This document shows positions 25,356-37,401 of a DNA stretch of 64,000 nt, one piece after another; position 1 is the first letter of the stretch; each line of letters begins with the position of its first letter. The notes under the pieces were generated by a model. It was not told the origin of the DNA. It worked only from the letters and a program-made list of their open reading frames with translations, and made no database searches. The DNA is from Branchiostoma floridae (taxonomy: Eukaryota > Chordata > Leptocardii > Amphioxiformes > Branchiostomatidae), in assembly GCF_000003815.2 (NCBI RefSeq), contig NC_049980.1, positions 19,759,743-19,823,742 of the forward strand, written 5' to 3'. Both the position numbers and the translations under genes were made by a program.

Positions 25356-25559
25356 CTGAAACAAGGAAAAAGACGAAGTCTTCAATGTATCTTGATACAG
25401 CTGTATATACAAGGCAAGCAGTTGATGAAAGTGAGTAGCATGTAGTAAAAATATTTCATAAGAATCTTGCTGCTACAGGGAGGTGACTAGAGAATAAAGT
25501 TGATGTCAGCAGCGGAGATTTTCAGATTTAGTTAATATTCCAAAATCACAATTAAGTAC

Positions 25560-26154
25560 TAGCCTCCATAGCAGGCTCTCTATGGACTTTTTTGGCACTT
25601 TTGCTGGCCATTTCTTTTTGTACTGGGTCGCTGATTGCTGGCCTCTCCCATAGCCGTCCATTTTAGAGCCTGCATTTTTTCGGCGGTACAAAGTCATATT
25701 ATAAAACGATTAGCCATTCATCTGCCCTATTAACACATACGTTAGGAATAATTCAAAACTCCGTGAGAGGCAATTCGCAGGCTCCGCCCGAGCAAAGGCG
25801 TCGGACATACCGAAAGAACGTCGAACTGGTAAGTTTCACTTCTGTGTTTTTAAAAAGCAGTTTGACCCCGAAACCGTTAGAGAATTGTCGGGTCAGTGCA
25901 CACGGGGCGTGACAGCGCACTGTCCGCGTCCGGCGGAGATGCGTGCAGTTTATTAGCCATCCACGGCAGGCAGGGAATTTGCACCTCCTTGTTAATCGCC
26001 CTAATCGTTTTATAATATGACTTTGTACCGCCAAAAAAATGCAGGCTCTAAAATGGACGGCTATGAGAGAGGCCAGCAATCAGCGACCCAGTACAAAAAG
26101 AAATGGCCAGCAAAAGTGCCAAAAAAGTCCATAGAGAGCCTGCTATGGAGGCTA
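25560..26154. mobile_element. 595 bp long-TIR element with 9-bp target duplication (Mutator-like MITE)
   Basis: Arms of about 154 bp (25560-25713 and 26001-26154) are inverted and nearly identical, starting TAGCCTCCATAGCAGG. The 9-bp direct repeat ATTAAGTAC flanks it exactly at 25551-25559 and 26155-26163. Long TIRs with a 9-bp duplication are the mark of the Mutator (MULE) superfamily. The 287 bp interior has no transposase. Both arms contain the same small open frame as a by-product. It lies 60 bp beyond the COX5A stop codon, within the transcribed region if the downstream exon belongs to COX5A. Confidence 0.85.
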
Positions 26155-26213
26155 ATTAAGTACGTCTTTGTCACAATAAGTAGGAAATCACTACACACCT
26201 CCATAGTAGCCAT

Positions 26214-28337
26214 CTAGTATTTGTCCAGCCCAAGCTGCTCGGGAGTCTTGATGCCCAGCTCATCCAGCGTAGGCTGGATCTCCTGCAGCACGTATGGGTA
26301 GATCTCCTTAGCTCTCGGACCAGCCTTCGACTGAAAAAAAGATCATCCATTTTTTAATTATTATGCATTGGTGTAACTGTTAGGAATGTGAAGGAACTTT
26401 CTAATACACTACAAGGAACACAAACCAGGATATCCTACCTTGATGACCTCCAGGACTCGAACAGCTGATGCACTGTCATTGAGGCGACGGCAGGCTTGGA
26501 GGATAGCAACAATGATTCTGGGCTCTGGTACAAGGTCATAGCCAATCAGCGTGTTTACACCCTGCAAAGAATAGGCAAGTTAAAGCAAGCACCCAAAAGA
26601 TATTTTCAGGTGGGCATAGACAAGAAATTACATCATTCCACACAATAGAACAAATATATTATGGAGGCAAAAGTTATTTTGAGATCTACACAGACGGATT
26701 TGTTGGTAAGCTTTAAACTTGCTACTTTCTGAACATTTTATCAGCAATATCCAGATGAAACTGATGGCTGTCAAGCAGTTCTAAGGCACACTTATAAAGA
26801 GGTCCTTCACAGTGTGAGCAACTCCAATGGATCAACCATATTTATTAGTTTGGTCTTAATAATACACAGTTTGTACTTAATGTACAATGATTAATTTCGC
26901 AAAAGAAAAAATGTGCTAGCATTAGGCAAGAACAAACTTCCTTAAGATTATGTGAGTTTTTCCTCACCTTCCGCAACTCCCAGTCGTCAATGTCCTGTTT
27001 GCTGAAGAACTCGACCCAGCGACTGTCAAACTCCTCATCAGACATCACACCTCCACCTGAAGCATTCCGCTGGGCACACACAACTGGAACAACAAAGAAA
27101 TAAACTGTGTTCACTTTTGGTGAAACCAGTGGCACCATTCATCACAATGGCGTAATTTGGGGCTAGCCTGGGTGTCACCCTCTGTAGTAACCACTGGCTC
27201 AATCCTTATGCTAATTTGGGGCGAGAAACCCCCACCCCAAAACTTGCTTTAGTACAATTGCAAAGGCACAATGACTACAAACTATGAGACGAAACTAACT
27301 GCTTTCTAATACCTTACTACAATTAGGCCGTTTCTTAAAATACTGCCCAATAATAGGAGGTGAAGCACTGACATGTGAAGCAGCAACATGTGAGATTGTA
27401 CTTGTTCTGAACTTCTGATAAGTTGCCATGTTGATTTGACAATATGGATGACATCCACCCTAGCATCAATTTTGGACCATTACCATTGGAAAAACACTGT
27501 AAGTCCTACAATTTAGTACAAAGCAGCAGCAGAATGTGCCATAGATTTTAAGAAACATTGAATAGTGTCATAACATCGTAGAATATCACCCTCAATTCCA
27601 AGGTGAAAGAAAAAAGATACAAAAGAATATAAATGAAAAAATACCTTATTCTGTATGTGCGCAATGTTTAAACTGACTGAGCTGACCCCTCTTATTCTAC
27701 GGTGAAGGCAGTTCTATTGGCCATACTTTTTTTTTGCACGCTCGCATCAATTTTGGGTCAGATCATCATGAACTAGTTTTTATACCAAAACAAGAATAAT
27801 CTCAGATGTTACTGCTTCACAAATACCGGTAGTGTTTGTGTCCTTTGATGCACTGAGATATAAACTCTAGACAAGTATAAAATGTGTCAAGCATATCATA
27901 ACTTTGGGACATTCAACTACAAAATTATGATAATTAGTTCCACTAGTTCAGGATAATAAAAAGGGATTATTGTCTATGATGGGATAATAAAAAATTAAGG
28001 GTTTTCACCCAAAACTTCAACCACAAGTTTGCATATTAAAAAGTATTCAATCACTGCAAGTAATCAAGCAAGACTTAGAGTTGCCACCCTTGAACTTTCT
28101 GTGTAAAACTATGCTTTATGTACCACCTTCGAGACTACGTGACAAACCGTCAAGCGAGCACAAGACAGTGCCGCAGTGATGAAGGTCGAAAAAACTCAGG
28201 GGTCAAAAGAAGAATACGAACAGCCGCAAATTAACACTGATTTCCTTACCTAAACTTGGAGTGACGACTCTCTGTGTAACTGTTGGTCTTGACGCCCTCG
28301 CAACGTTAACAGCACAGTGTGCTAGGGCACGAAACAT
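26214..28337 (-). CDS. COX5A: cytochrome c oxidase subunit 5A, mitochondrial
   Basis: A nuclear-encoded structural subunit of respiratory complex IV, on the matrix side of the inner membrane. Four coding exons (28337-28250, 27083-26968, 26561-26439, 26330-26214) join in phase to 147 residues; the human protein has 150. The start [18 protein letters not shown] is Arg/Ala-rich without acids, a typical mitochondrial presequence. The mature part has [35 protein letters not shown] and the ending [17 protein letters not shown], all close to vertebrate COX5A. It is divergent from the kelch gene across 456 bp. A Mutator-like element sits just past the stop. Confidence 0.96.
27163..27211. repeat. 49 bp short interspersed element flanked by 10-bp direct repeats
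   Basis: The sequence CTAGCCTGGGTGTCACCC through GGCTCAATCCTTATGC is flanked by TAATTTGGGG on both sides (27153-27162 and 27212-27221). A related copy lies at 34128-34188. It is inside COX5A intron 1 on the minus strand. Confidence 0.6.
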
Positions 28338-28793
28338 GGTGAGGTTTTTGTCTTTTTCCAGCAACTTTCAACAACCCAAAATGGCGACCCGGTAAAGACC
28401 GTCCCACAGTCCTTTGCGGGCGATCCGCCGACCCCAAATGTTACCTCGCAAAAAATCGCGGTGTTTCGTCTCCGAAACGAAAACAATATTTTACCTAGAG
28501 CAATGTCAAAATTCCCACTGATGCCAATAAGTATGTTTTTATGCTAAAAACTGAAAAATTGCTTAGCGATAGGATTTTGTCCTGTGCTCTCAAAATCAAT
28601 TTTGCAAAACAAATTTCTTTAAGTCACTTGATCAATTTTGACCAATCAAAACTTAGCACTTATCCAGCATGGATTTCGCGCCAAAATTACAATAGTTTCA
28701 AAGGAAGCTACTGTACATGTACGCCACTGCGATCTCAGCTCCGAGAAGTATTGAAGACACCTTGAGATTACCTTAAAGATAACGTACAGAGAA
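28338..28793. promoter_or_regulatory. divergent promoter interval between COX5A and the kelch gene
   Basis: The two start codons face away from each other across 456 bp, so both promoters must lie here. A YY1-like site (CCAAAATGGCGACC, about 28375-28388) sits close to the COX5A start, as is common for nuclear genes of respiratory subunits. No TATA box was noted. Confidence 0.6.
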
Positions 28794-31700
28794 ATGGGGA
28801 ACGAGGCGTCTTCACAGAATCTGGCATACGGAGAGCGTCTTCAGAACGACGTTTCTGTGGAATGGAAGCCTTCAGGACAGCCGAGCCCTTTTCCCGCCAG
28901 GGAGGGGCACTGCGCCTGTGGGGTGGGGGGCAAGCTGGTCGTCTTTGGAGGAGTCTTGGAGGGAGTTCAAGAGAGTAACGGGGTGATCAGCTATGACGTA
29001 GGTTAGTAAAGGTCATATGTGTCATTTTATCTAGATTTATAAATGATGTCAAAACTGGTATATGAGGCGAATGAAGTACGTCGTGTTTTCGCGCCAAGCC
29101 AGCCAAGCCGAGACCGCTATAAACAACAGAACAGAACCTAGGATGTATTTCATTGATTCAGATAAATTATTTTGTCTCTCTTCGACTTCAAGCAGCTAGC
29201 AGTAGTAGTTGGCAACTATTATGTGTCATGACTTGCACAGATTTTTCTGCTAAATTTGCCATTTGCCACTACATTTGTACTTCAATTTTTCCATTTAATG
29301 TTTCTTTCAATAAATTGTTAATGGACTTATTTGCAAGCAGAGTCTGGAAGGTGAATTACCATACACCAGTAGGTCACCCCTGTCTTCAGATGTGACATGG
29401 AGAGGAGGTAACGTTAATCTCATTCATTCATAATTGCTCTTTTGATGCAGACAAAGGCACCTGGAGCAGTGTGCAGGTGAAAGGTCAGCTGCCATGCCCT
29501 CGCTCCGCAGCTACAATGTCGGCTGTTGGGACCAAACTCTACCTGTTTGGAGGGCTGAGTCATGATGTGGGGTGGCTAGACGACTTATTTGTTCTTGACA
29601 CAGGTAAGTTCAGTTTGTTCCAGTGTGATCCGATTGGCTGGCTTTAATTTGTGGTATGCAAGTGATCAAGAGGTGAGTAACCCTGTCTGTGGATCATGTA
29701 GTCGTTATTTGTTAAAACTAATAAAAGCCTGGCTTTTGTTGATAACTCCACATGCACACTACTGGAATTACAGTCCTTTGAAGGTTTCGTTTCAAGCCTG
29801 CATGTTAAAAAATGCAAATAATGCACCAGACTTCTTGACAAGCACAGGGGTATGCAGTGGATAAAACCTGCTGATCTGGTCTCAGGCAGCTAGTCTAACT
29901 GTGCAGTAACAACTGAAAGCAAAGAAACAGAAAAGCATAATTGTTTTTTCCTAGCTGTCCAAGTTCTTCAAGTAATGTTTACTTGAATTCAACATATATT
30001 GTAATTTACAAAATTACAGAAACCTGGTCATGGAATGAAGTGACTGACACACAAGGTCCTGCCCCAAGTCCCAGAGATAAGGTAGCTTCAGCCACCATTG
30101 GCAACAAGGTCTACTTCTTTGGTGGCTTTGGCCCCAAGGATGGGTGGGACACTGAGGAGTCCACCATGAGTGAAGATGAGGAGGAGGAAGAGGATGTGGG
30201 TCAGGGGGCCAAGTTCACTTGGTATGATGACCTCTACATCTTTGACACAGGTGGGTGAGGCTAGACTAAATGAGCTATACATTTGAAAATGTTTAATGAC
30301 GAATTATAAGTCCTTATCTAATTTCTATCCAGTAGTCTAGTACCTCTTTAGTTTTAGAGCAGAAATTGTGGGTTAGCAACTGGTCTGGACAGAAAGACAG
30401 TTGTTTTTATTGAGATGATGAGGATTGAACCTATTGGTTGCCAACCTTTCAGATACAAACACATGGGAAAACCCTGAACCTATTAAGCTGGGGGCACCCA
30501 CACCAAGAGCAGCCCATGCTTTGTGTGCTATGGGCAAAAAGCTGGTGGTCTTTGGAGGAAGAGACAGAGAGGCAAGAAAGAATGATCTGTATATTCTAGA
30601 TACAGGTGAGCAGAAAGATTATTATGCTTTGAAAAGTTTCAGAATTAAGGTAAAAGCTCTTGATAGATTTGTGTGAAAATAAGATTTGTGCTTCAAAAGG
30701 AAGAATGTTTCAAAATTTTGTTTTTTGGTCCCTAACTTTCTCATATTGAATTCGAAGCACGACTTTGCAATGACATAGGGAACTTGTTTGTGCATACCAT
30801 GGCAGTAAACATGATATGTACAGACATGTTTGACCTTCACCTCACATTTCCACCTATTTTGTGGCTTTTTATTTTCCAGAGACCATGAAGTGGCAGCAGT
30901 GTAAAGTCAGCGGTCAGCAGCCAGAGCCACGTTCCTTCCACACGGCCACAGCAGTCGGTCACCGGGTGGTCATCACAGGGGGAAGGGGTCTCCAAGACCA
31001 GCACTTTGCAGACTTCAACATCTTTGACACAAGTGTGTGAAGTCTTTTATGTGTATCGTTGCATGAGATCCTTAAATAGTTCATGAGGTTGCTACACAAG
31101 TGGAAACAGTTCATATTGTGCAACAGAAAGTATTCACGTGTCAACAATTTGATAGTCTTGCTACCTTCGTCAGAAAATCACTTGTCATTGACCATCAGAA
31201 GGGAGATATTGAATAAGCTTAGTCACATTTAGGATCATGGTCCTCTCACTGCAGCACCACCTAGGAGTACATTGTATAAACAGTTGTTATTGTCAAAGTT
31301 GTTCACAACTTCATGTATCTCACACATGTAGATGCACACTTTACAGCACAGGGCATAAGATTAGCAACCCTTTTTGATAAGTCTACAGTGTTAAAGATAT
31401 CAAGAAATGCTTTGTGTTAATAAGGTTCTGTTTGCCAGATAATACTTTCATTATGTTGTCCAAGTTAAAAAGACTGATGATATCAATATTATTAATAGTA
31501 ATTTATGTATTTCTGATAGAAATTTGTGTCTTGTTGTTTATCAAAATATTGCATATCCATGATCAAGCAGCTGGATGTAGTGATCATTCTTTGCCATTAT
31601 TCCTGAAGTAACCCTGTTTTCTCCTTGTGTTCAGAAACTAAAGAATGGTTGCAGCCAGCGGTACATGGAACCAAACCTGCTCCACGTGGCATGCACACAG

Positions 31701-34700
31701 CCACGGTGGTGGCAGACCAGTTTGTTCTGTTTGGAGGGTCGTCAGATGTAGATCCGGAGACCATGCAGTGTCAAAAGCGATATGCAGACCTCTTCTGCGT
31801 GCCAACAGGTTTGTAATTTGTTTACATTATGCTTACATTTGTAATTTGATACTTGAATGAGAATGAAATATAGGGCTCAAAATCCCCTTTTCTGCAAACG
31901 TGCTTCAAGTAACATTCAGAGTACATGCACCAATCAAATTTTACCTACAACACTCATTTTGTGCTATTTCGTTGAGTATGAAAATATTGTAAAGATGTTA
32001 CTGTTTGTTTTGTTAAAGCAAGGAGCTTTTATCAGGAGGAGAGAGTATGGAGTTACCCGCCCGCTGTGCGCCTTTGTTTGGCCCGTTAAATCCCGCAGCG
32101 CCGGCTTTGTTTACTGCCCTGCGCGGCGCCCGTCTGATCTGATGTTCGTAGCGCCGGTTGGCGCGGTTTCTATGCTAATGAGCCACGCGATTACGTCATA
32201 GCCCTCGAGCCAGCCCGAAGCCCGATCGGCAAGAGGCGAAGTGGGTCAGGTTTCCGACGATTCCCTTATTTGGAAAACTCGGCAGGCATGTGACTACGTC
32301 ATCTTGCGGTAGAGGGCACAATGGCGGACAGTTTGATATGTTTCTCTTCGCCGTACAACAAACATGGGCCAGTTTAGGCCTATTTTCGCGGGTCGAGGTC
32401 TGTTTTCTTGCGATAGAATTATGAATTTTCACATGTATTTTCAGATGGCTACTAAAAAAATATGACGTTTTTCTTCATTTAGCTGATATTTTTTCGTAAC
32501 TGTTGATGATGTGCTCGGTAAAATGGCGTGTTCACTGTTGGTCGAACCTTGCTCATTTTTGTCGAACCACCCGTGTTTTTAGAGGATACATCGGGCCTGG
32601 AATAAGGTGAAGGTAAGGCGGGAGAGCATAGTTTTCATGGTTTTCGTTACGATCGGGTTTTCGTATATAATGCCTTGAGTTCTCCAGGCATAATTTTGAA
32701 CTTTGTATTTGTATCGATTTATGAAATATATCTGTTGCATACTTAAAAAAAACTTGGTTCCTGTGATCATTGAGTCAGGTTTTTCACAGTCATCATTAAT
32801 TGTAGGAATATTACCAGTTTTTTTCGTAGACTTTGCCTCAGACAATTTTGCCTTTAGGCTTAGCCCATACCCGAGCGGCGGCGCTGTCCGGTCGCCGTAT
32901 GGCTTTGAAATTTCACCCTCAGTCAGAGAGAATATTGCCGCCGCTGTATGTATTCCCAAGGAGCTTGGTATTCCGAAGTTACTCTTCTGTTCAACATCGT
33001 CGACAAAATCGCAAAAATCAGATCGCTACACACAATGTTTGTATCCCCAGGCCGCCCCACCATGAAAATGACCACAAAACAAAGGGAAAACAAAAGCTTG
33101 CGTGGGTGAAATGTATGCAGATGCGGGGTTTTGACACGTGGGTGTTAATAAAATTTTGTCACCCGCTACGAACATACGAACAATGGAAACTAATTCGTAC
33201 TCTCTCCTACTGATAAAAGCTCCTTGGTTTAAGCAAGGCAACTTTGGGTCACTACTGGTTTGTGTCACTGCACTGATAGGTTTTAGGAGCCAATGCAGGT
33301 TGATATCAGAATACCTGCACAACTCCAATTTTACCTGCTTATGCAGGTGATATTTGTAGCCCTGCTGAAATAGCAAAAATTCATTTACATTTGACCATCT
33401 GAATTATCTCACTACAATCTACATATATCAATATGAGTCATGTTAGGCAACATCATATTTGCCTCCAGGTCTCATTTCATAAAATTCAGGGCTCTCTCCA
33501 GGACCCATCCCTCTGTATCCAAAGAAAATTTCAACCTATCAATTAAAGAAATAGAACTTAATGACTTAATGAAATTGTTGGGAATATATTTTCATTAGCT
33601 TTTAATGACTGATTTAACAACAAAAGCATGCTTGGAACTCAAACTAAGAATGGGACAAAAAAATTCAAAGTCACTTTATTGTGATTTTAAAGATATGACT
33701 TGATTACAATATGCTGTGTTCCTTTCCAAAATACTGTACCTTGTTGGAATACAAGTAATAAAATGTTAGTACGAATATAAAAGTGGAACAAAACAATAAA
33801 AGACAAGTTTTCTGAGGCTTCATTACTTTTTTCAGGAAATTTATTATAAATTTTTTATCAGAATAACCTCACAATAACAAGTTGCCATGTGTACTGAAAA
33901 ATACTACCTCAATTTGCAGCAATTTTGATTGCATCAGATTTTGAAAAAACATGATGTCACCATTAATTATCCCTGTTATTGGTGTTACCTACCCCATGGG
34001 GATTGCCTCGTTAGCGCAACGTCCTGTGCATAAATGTTTGATGAAGAAGTAAAACAGGAGAGCCTCATTAGTTATGCACAGCTGTGGCTGCTGATAAGCC
34101 TCCTGATTATAACAATGCTTTCATCAATTAGCCTGGGTACCATCCTCTGTAGTTACTGCTGGCTCAATCTTTTCGCTTGCCAGGCTAACATTCAGTGGAT
34201 CCCTGTTGTGTGTTTTCACAATGATTTAAGCTTAGAATGTCACACCAATCTATCAGCAATACACAATGCACTGGAGATAAGCTTCATGCAGCTGTCTGTT
34301 ACTACAAGCAACCTCCTTGCTACAAGACACCTTTCATAGATTCAAGGTTATATTATCGGTACTACGGTAGCATCCTTGATAGATTATTATTAATATATGC
34401 CATTGTCGTGCCAACGTACATGATTTCAAAGTCGTTGATGCCATATTTTCCGATATGGATTTTCATTATAATATAAATGTACCTTTATTTTTCTCAAGGT
34501 TTTTTTAAACTCCTTGATTTTTCTATATGGGATTGTGTGGTATTTTGCTATTTTTGGCTATTATCTGCAACCTGTTTTTCCAAGTTGCCGCCATTGTCTT
34601 TGTCCATAACCTGATATTAAGCTACCAAGTCTCTATGTTCCGCCAGGTTTTTAACCTCCCAGGTTCGTCTCTGCAAACTTGGCAGGTATGATAGGGCAAG

Positions 34701-37401
34701 GTTATTTAAAAATCTCCTTGGTAGTACATGTACTATGATACATCCCTTTGGTACTTGGTTGCACAGTGCACTTGAAGATGATGCAAACATGGAAAAGTAC
34801 AGGCAGTCTAAAATGTCCTGGAGTGACCTAATTTTCAAACCAGAATGTATCTTGGGTAACTTATGGAAAAATACCAATGTCATCACACCCTTTCCCCAAA
34901 TGGACCGTGCCTATATGTAGATTTGAGCTGAACCAAATTAATTAAGGAGATTATGCTTATTGTCTTAAGGAATGATGCAAGATTTTACAATCAAAATTGC
35001 TGACGTTCTATGTGCATATGTTTTGAGACACTAATTTGTTTGAAAAACATACAAGCTTTAAAAAGTTTGCACACATCCACGAGAATTGTGGTCCCCAAAC
35101 CCCCTCCATTGTTAGCCAGTTGGTACAGCCCACCAGACGTTGTCACTGCCCCTGCAGAGTTCACCTCAGCATATGCAAATCCAGCCTGACACAGAGCAGT
35201 GCCAAATCACCAGCTCCTGCATCCATATCCCCTCGATTTGCCTTGACTCAACTCCATTCAACATGGTTTTACCAACTACAGTGGAGAAGTTGCCAGTGAA
35301 AGGTAGATTGTGCTTTCCTTTGTTGTGTTCAGCTTCCTCTTGTGGAACAAAGAGATCTTTGGGCAGGGGAGATGGACAGCTTTTGTTGTGTTCGAATGGG
35401 TGTCACAGTGCCTTACACTGGGGGAAGTAAACAACAGGGCAACATTTGATTACTGGTAATCAATTTAGTGGAAGGACATCATGGAAAACTACTTTTAGCT
35501 GGGAGGAACATTCTGATGATGTATTATGGTCTCTATTTATATTTTGTCTGAAGATTTGACCTACAAAATTTATGTAGGACAGCTTCAGGCTTGGTGCCAG
35601 GACTGGTGATGGTTCAGATTGAGAATATGATTTTACATGGCCCCACCTTTTCTGCTGACATGTCTATGATCTGTACACTTTTGGGTGCTTAGCTTGGCTG
35701 ATAGCTGAATGAATTATGTTTCTGCATACTCAGTGAGTGGAAAGCAAATAGGCCCAGACTATGTTGACACTGGTTTACAAGGGTAGGCCAATTCATATAC
35801 TGAGTCATACATGATTTTCTTATATCCATATGTGCGAGGTATTCTGTCAATGACTCCCAATGCAGGTTGATGTATAGTATAGTGTCAGCACATCAAGGCC
35901 ATAATTTGTCCCTGTAAAATATCCTTGATCTGCGCCAACCATCTACAGACCAAAGATACATTTTATATTGAAGAAAATCAGCTGATATACAAGAAGAAGC
36001 ATACTACTACTAGTATTGTAGATTTCCTTTATTTTTGCAGTTGGAGGGTTAAAGGATGTTTTCATGTTATTCAAGCTTGCTGTAAGTGTTGAAACAATTC
36101 TGTAATACAATGGTAGTACAAAAATGGAACCACATATTCAGTGTCAAGATGTCGCATTGGAGAATTCACCATGAAAACAAAAGTAATGTCTTCTAAAGGT
36201 AGCCCATCTAATCTTTATGCAGATTGCAGGATAATCCTATTTGTTGTCAGCTAACATTCTAATGCAAACACTTTCCAATCATCTATCAGAACAATGACTT
36301 GACTTGTGTACAGTGTAGTGTGAATTTTTCTTTGCCAATTATCATAATTGTTTCTCAAACAATTATCCAACAGTAACAGCATGTGTCCAGCTGCTTCCAC
36401 ATGCATTGTCTTTTGGTTGTGTATCTCAGGTTATAAATTTGATCATTGATTGTTGTCCCAGTGCTGCCTTTCCCCCTATTTATTAGACATCACTCAAGAG
36501 TCCAGATTCTAGAAGTTTGCTTGGTTAGAATAGGAAAAAGTTCAGGACACAAAATTGATGAAAAATTTATTTTTGTAAGCCCCGTCCTCATGTAGTATAA
36601 ACATACTAGTAAATCAGAGGTGTGAATGACGCACACAAACATTTCCATGAGGTCACCCGACCAAATTAGCCATGAGATGTCAATACGGAGTGGAAGGTTT
36701 GTAATCTGACACTGTAATCAGGGTCTTGTGCATGACAAGAGTCACTGAGTGGATTAGGTTTACATTACAAGAACTCATATTTGCCAAGTCTGTGTGGAGC
36801 TCAATTTAGAATAAATTGTTCAGTCGTATCTTTCTCTGTTAATCCCATAGTCCCACCTACTTGTCAAAACATAATTATGCAGGACAAAAATGTAGAGATT
36901 CAACCAACATGCAGCCATGCATGTGCACATTAACTGATAGACTGATACGTAACTGATCAACACTGAAAGTGAGATTTAAAGCTCTAAACCACACCAAATA
37001 TCAAGTACAACTGGATATGATTTTGGAAATGGTCAAACATTTCAGGCAGAATCCACAAATCTTTCATCAGTGACACTAAAAGGGCCCTTTCCGGAGTCAT
37101 GTCCAGCTGCTTGAGTAATTACTATTTGGCATATCTTATTACACTCACTCTCCTCTCCGGGATGTCTAACCTTCATTGACGTATACAGCTCTAAACCATT
37201 TGTCTATTTTACACAGAGGAGGTTCTCAGTGGGAAGTCTATCCAGGTGACAGTGGAGGAGAACAAGGAGAATGCCCCTGCCACCACTGCCCCACCCCAGG
37301 ACGACCCCAGCCAGCCGCCCAAGGCTCCCACATGTCCTGACCAGCCCAGAAAGCCGCGCTCCTCCAGCTGGGAGGAAGGGGAGGTCCCTGGGATGGTATA
37401 G
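28794..37401 (+). CDS. kelch-repeat protein, form with first terminal exon
   Basis: A beta-propeller protein, 418 residues in this form. Exons are 28794-29001, 29451-29603, 30020-30250, 30453-30605, 30880-31032, 31635-31808 and 37217-37401. Each internal exon encodes about one kelch blade, with paired glycines (VVFGG, YLFGG, YFFGG, VVFGG, VITGG, VLFGG) followed by DDLF, DDLY or NDLY and a closing Asp-Thr. Three internal exons are exactly 153 bp and all internal junctions are phase 1. Blade 3 has an acidic insert (SEDEEEEEDVG). The start MGNEAS fits an N-myristoylation signal (Gly2, Ser6), suggesting membrane attachment. No BTB or F-box is visible. The tail is Pro/Lys/Glu-rich, looks disordered and ends GEVPGMV. 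AATAAA signals follow at 38050 and 38952. I cannot place it confidently with a named orthologue; KLHDC- or RABEPK-like proteins are nearest in architecture. Confidence 0.85.
32020..33225. mobile_element. 1.2 kb TIR element in a kelch-gene intron
   Basis: The ends are inverted copies of AAGGAGCTTTTATCAG, extending imperfectly through AGGAGAGAGTA. The flanks TGTTAAAGC and GGTTTAAGC are an imperfect 9-bp direct repeat (7 of 9). The left part (about 32050-32240) is GC-rich and unlike the host intron. No transposase was recognised, so it is probably non-autonomous. A single end-like copy occurs at 8304-8321. Confidence 0.65.
33226..37216. other. kelch-gene intron, no further gene
   Basis: AT-rich sequence with small open frames that show no domains. 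It contains the 61-bp element at 34128-34188. A stretch near 34610-34930 has a repeat-like look, but no family could be named. Confidence 0.4.
34128..34188. repeat. 61 bp miniature element with 9-bp inverted ends
   Basis: It begins TTAGCCTGG and ends CCAGGCTAA, perfect 9-bp inverted ends. The inside (CCTCTGTAGT, CTGGCTCAATC) matches the copy at 27163-27211. Confidence 0.6.

Noticed and set aside
25506-26217. Two similar small proteins on opposite strands
   Set aside because: Both are readings of the inverted arms of the Mutator-like element.
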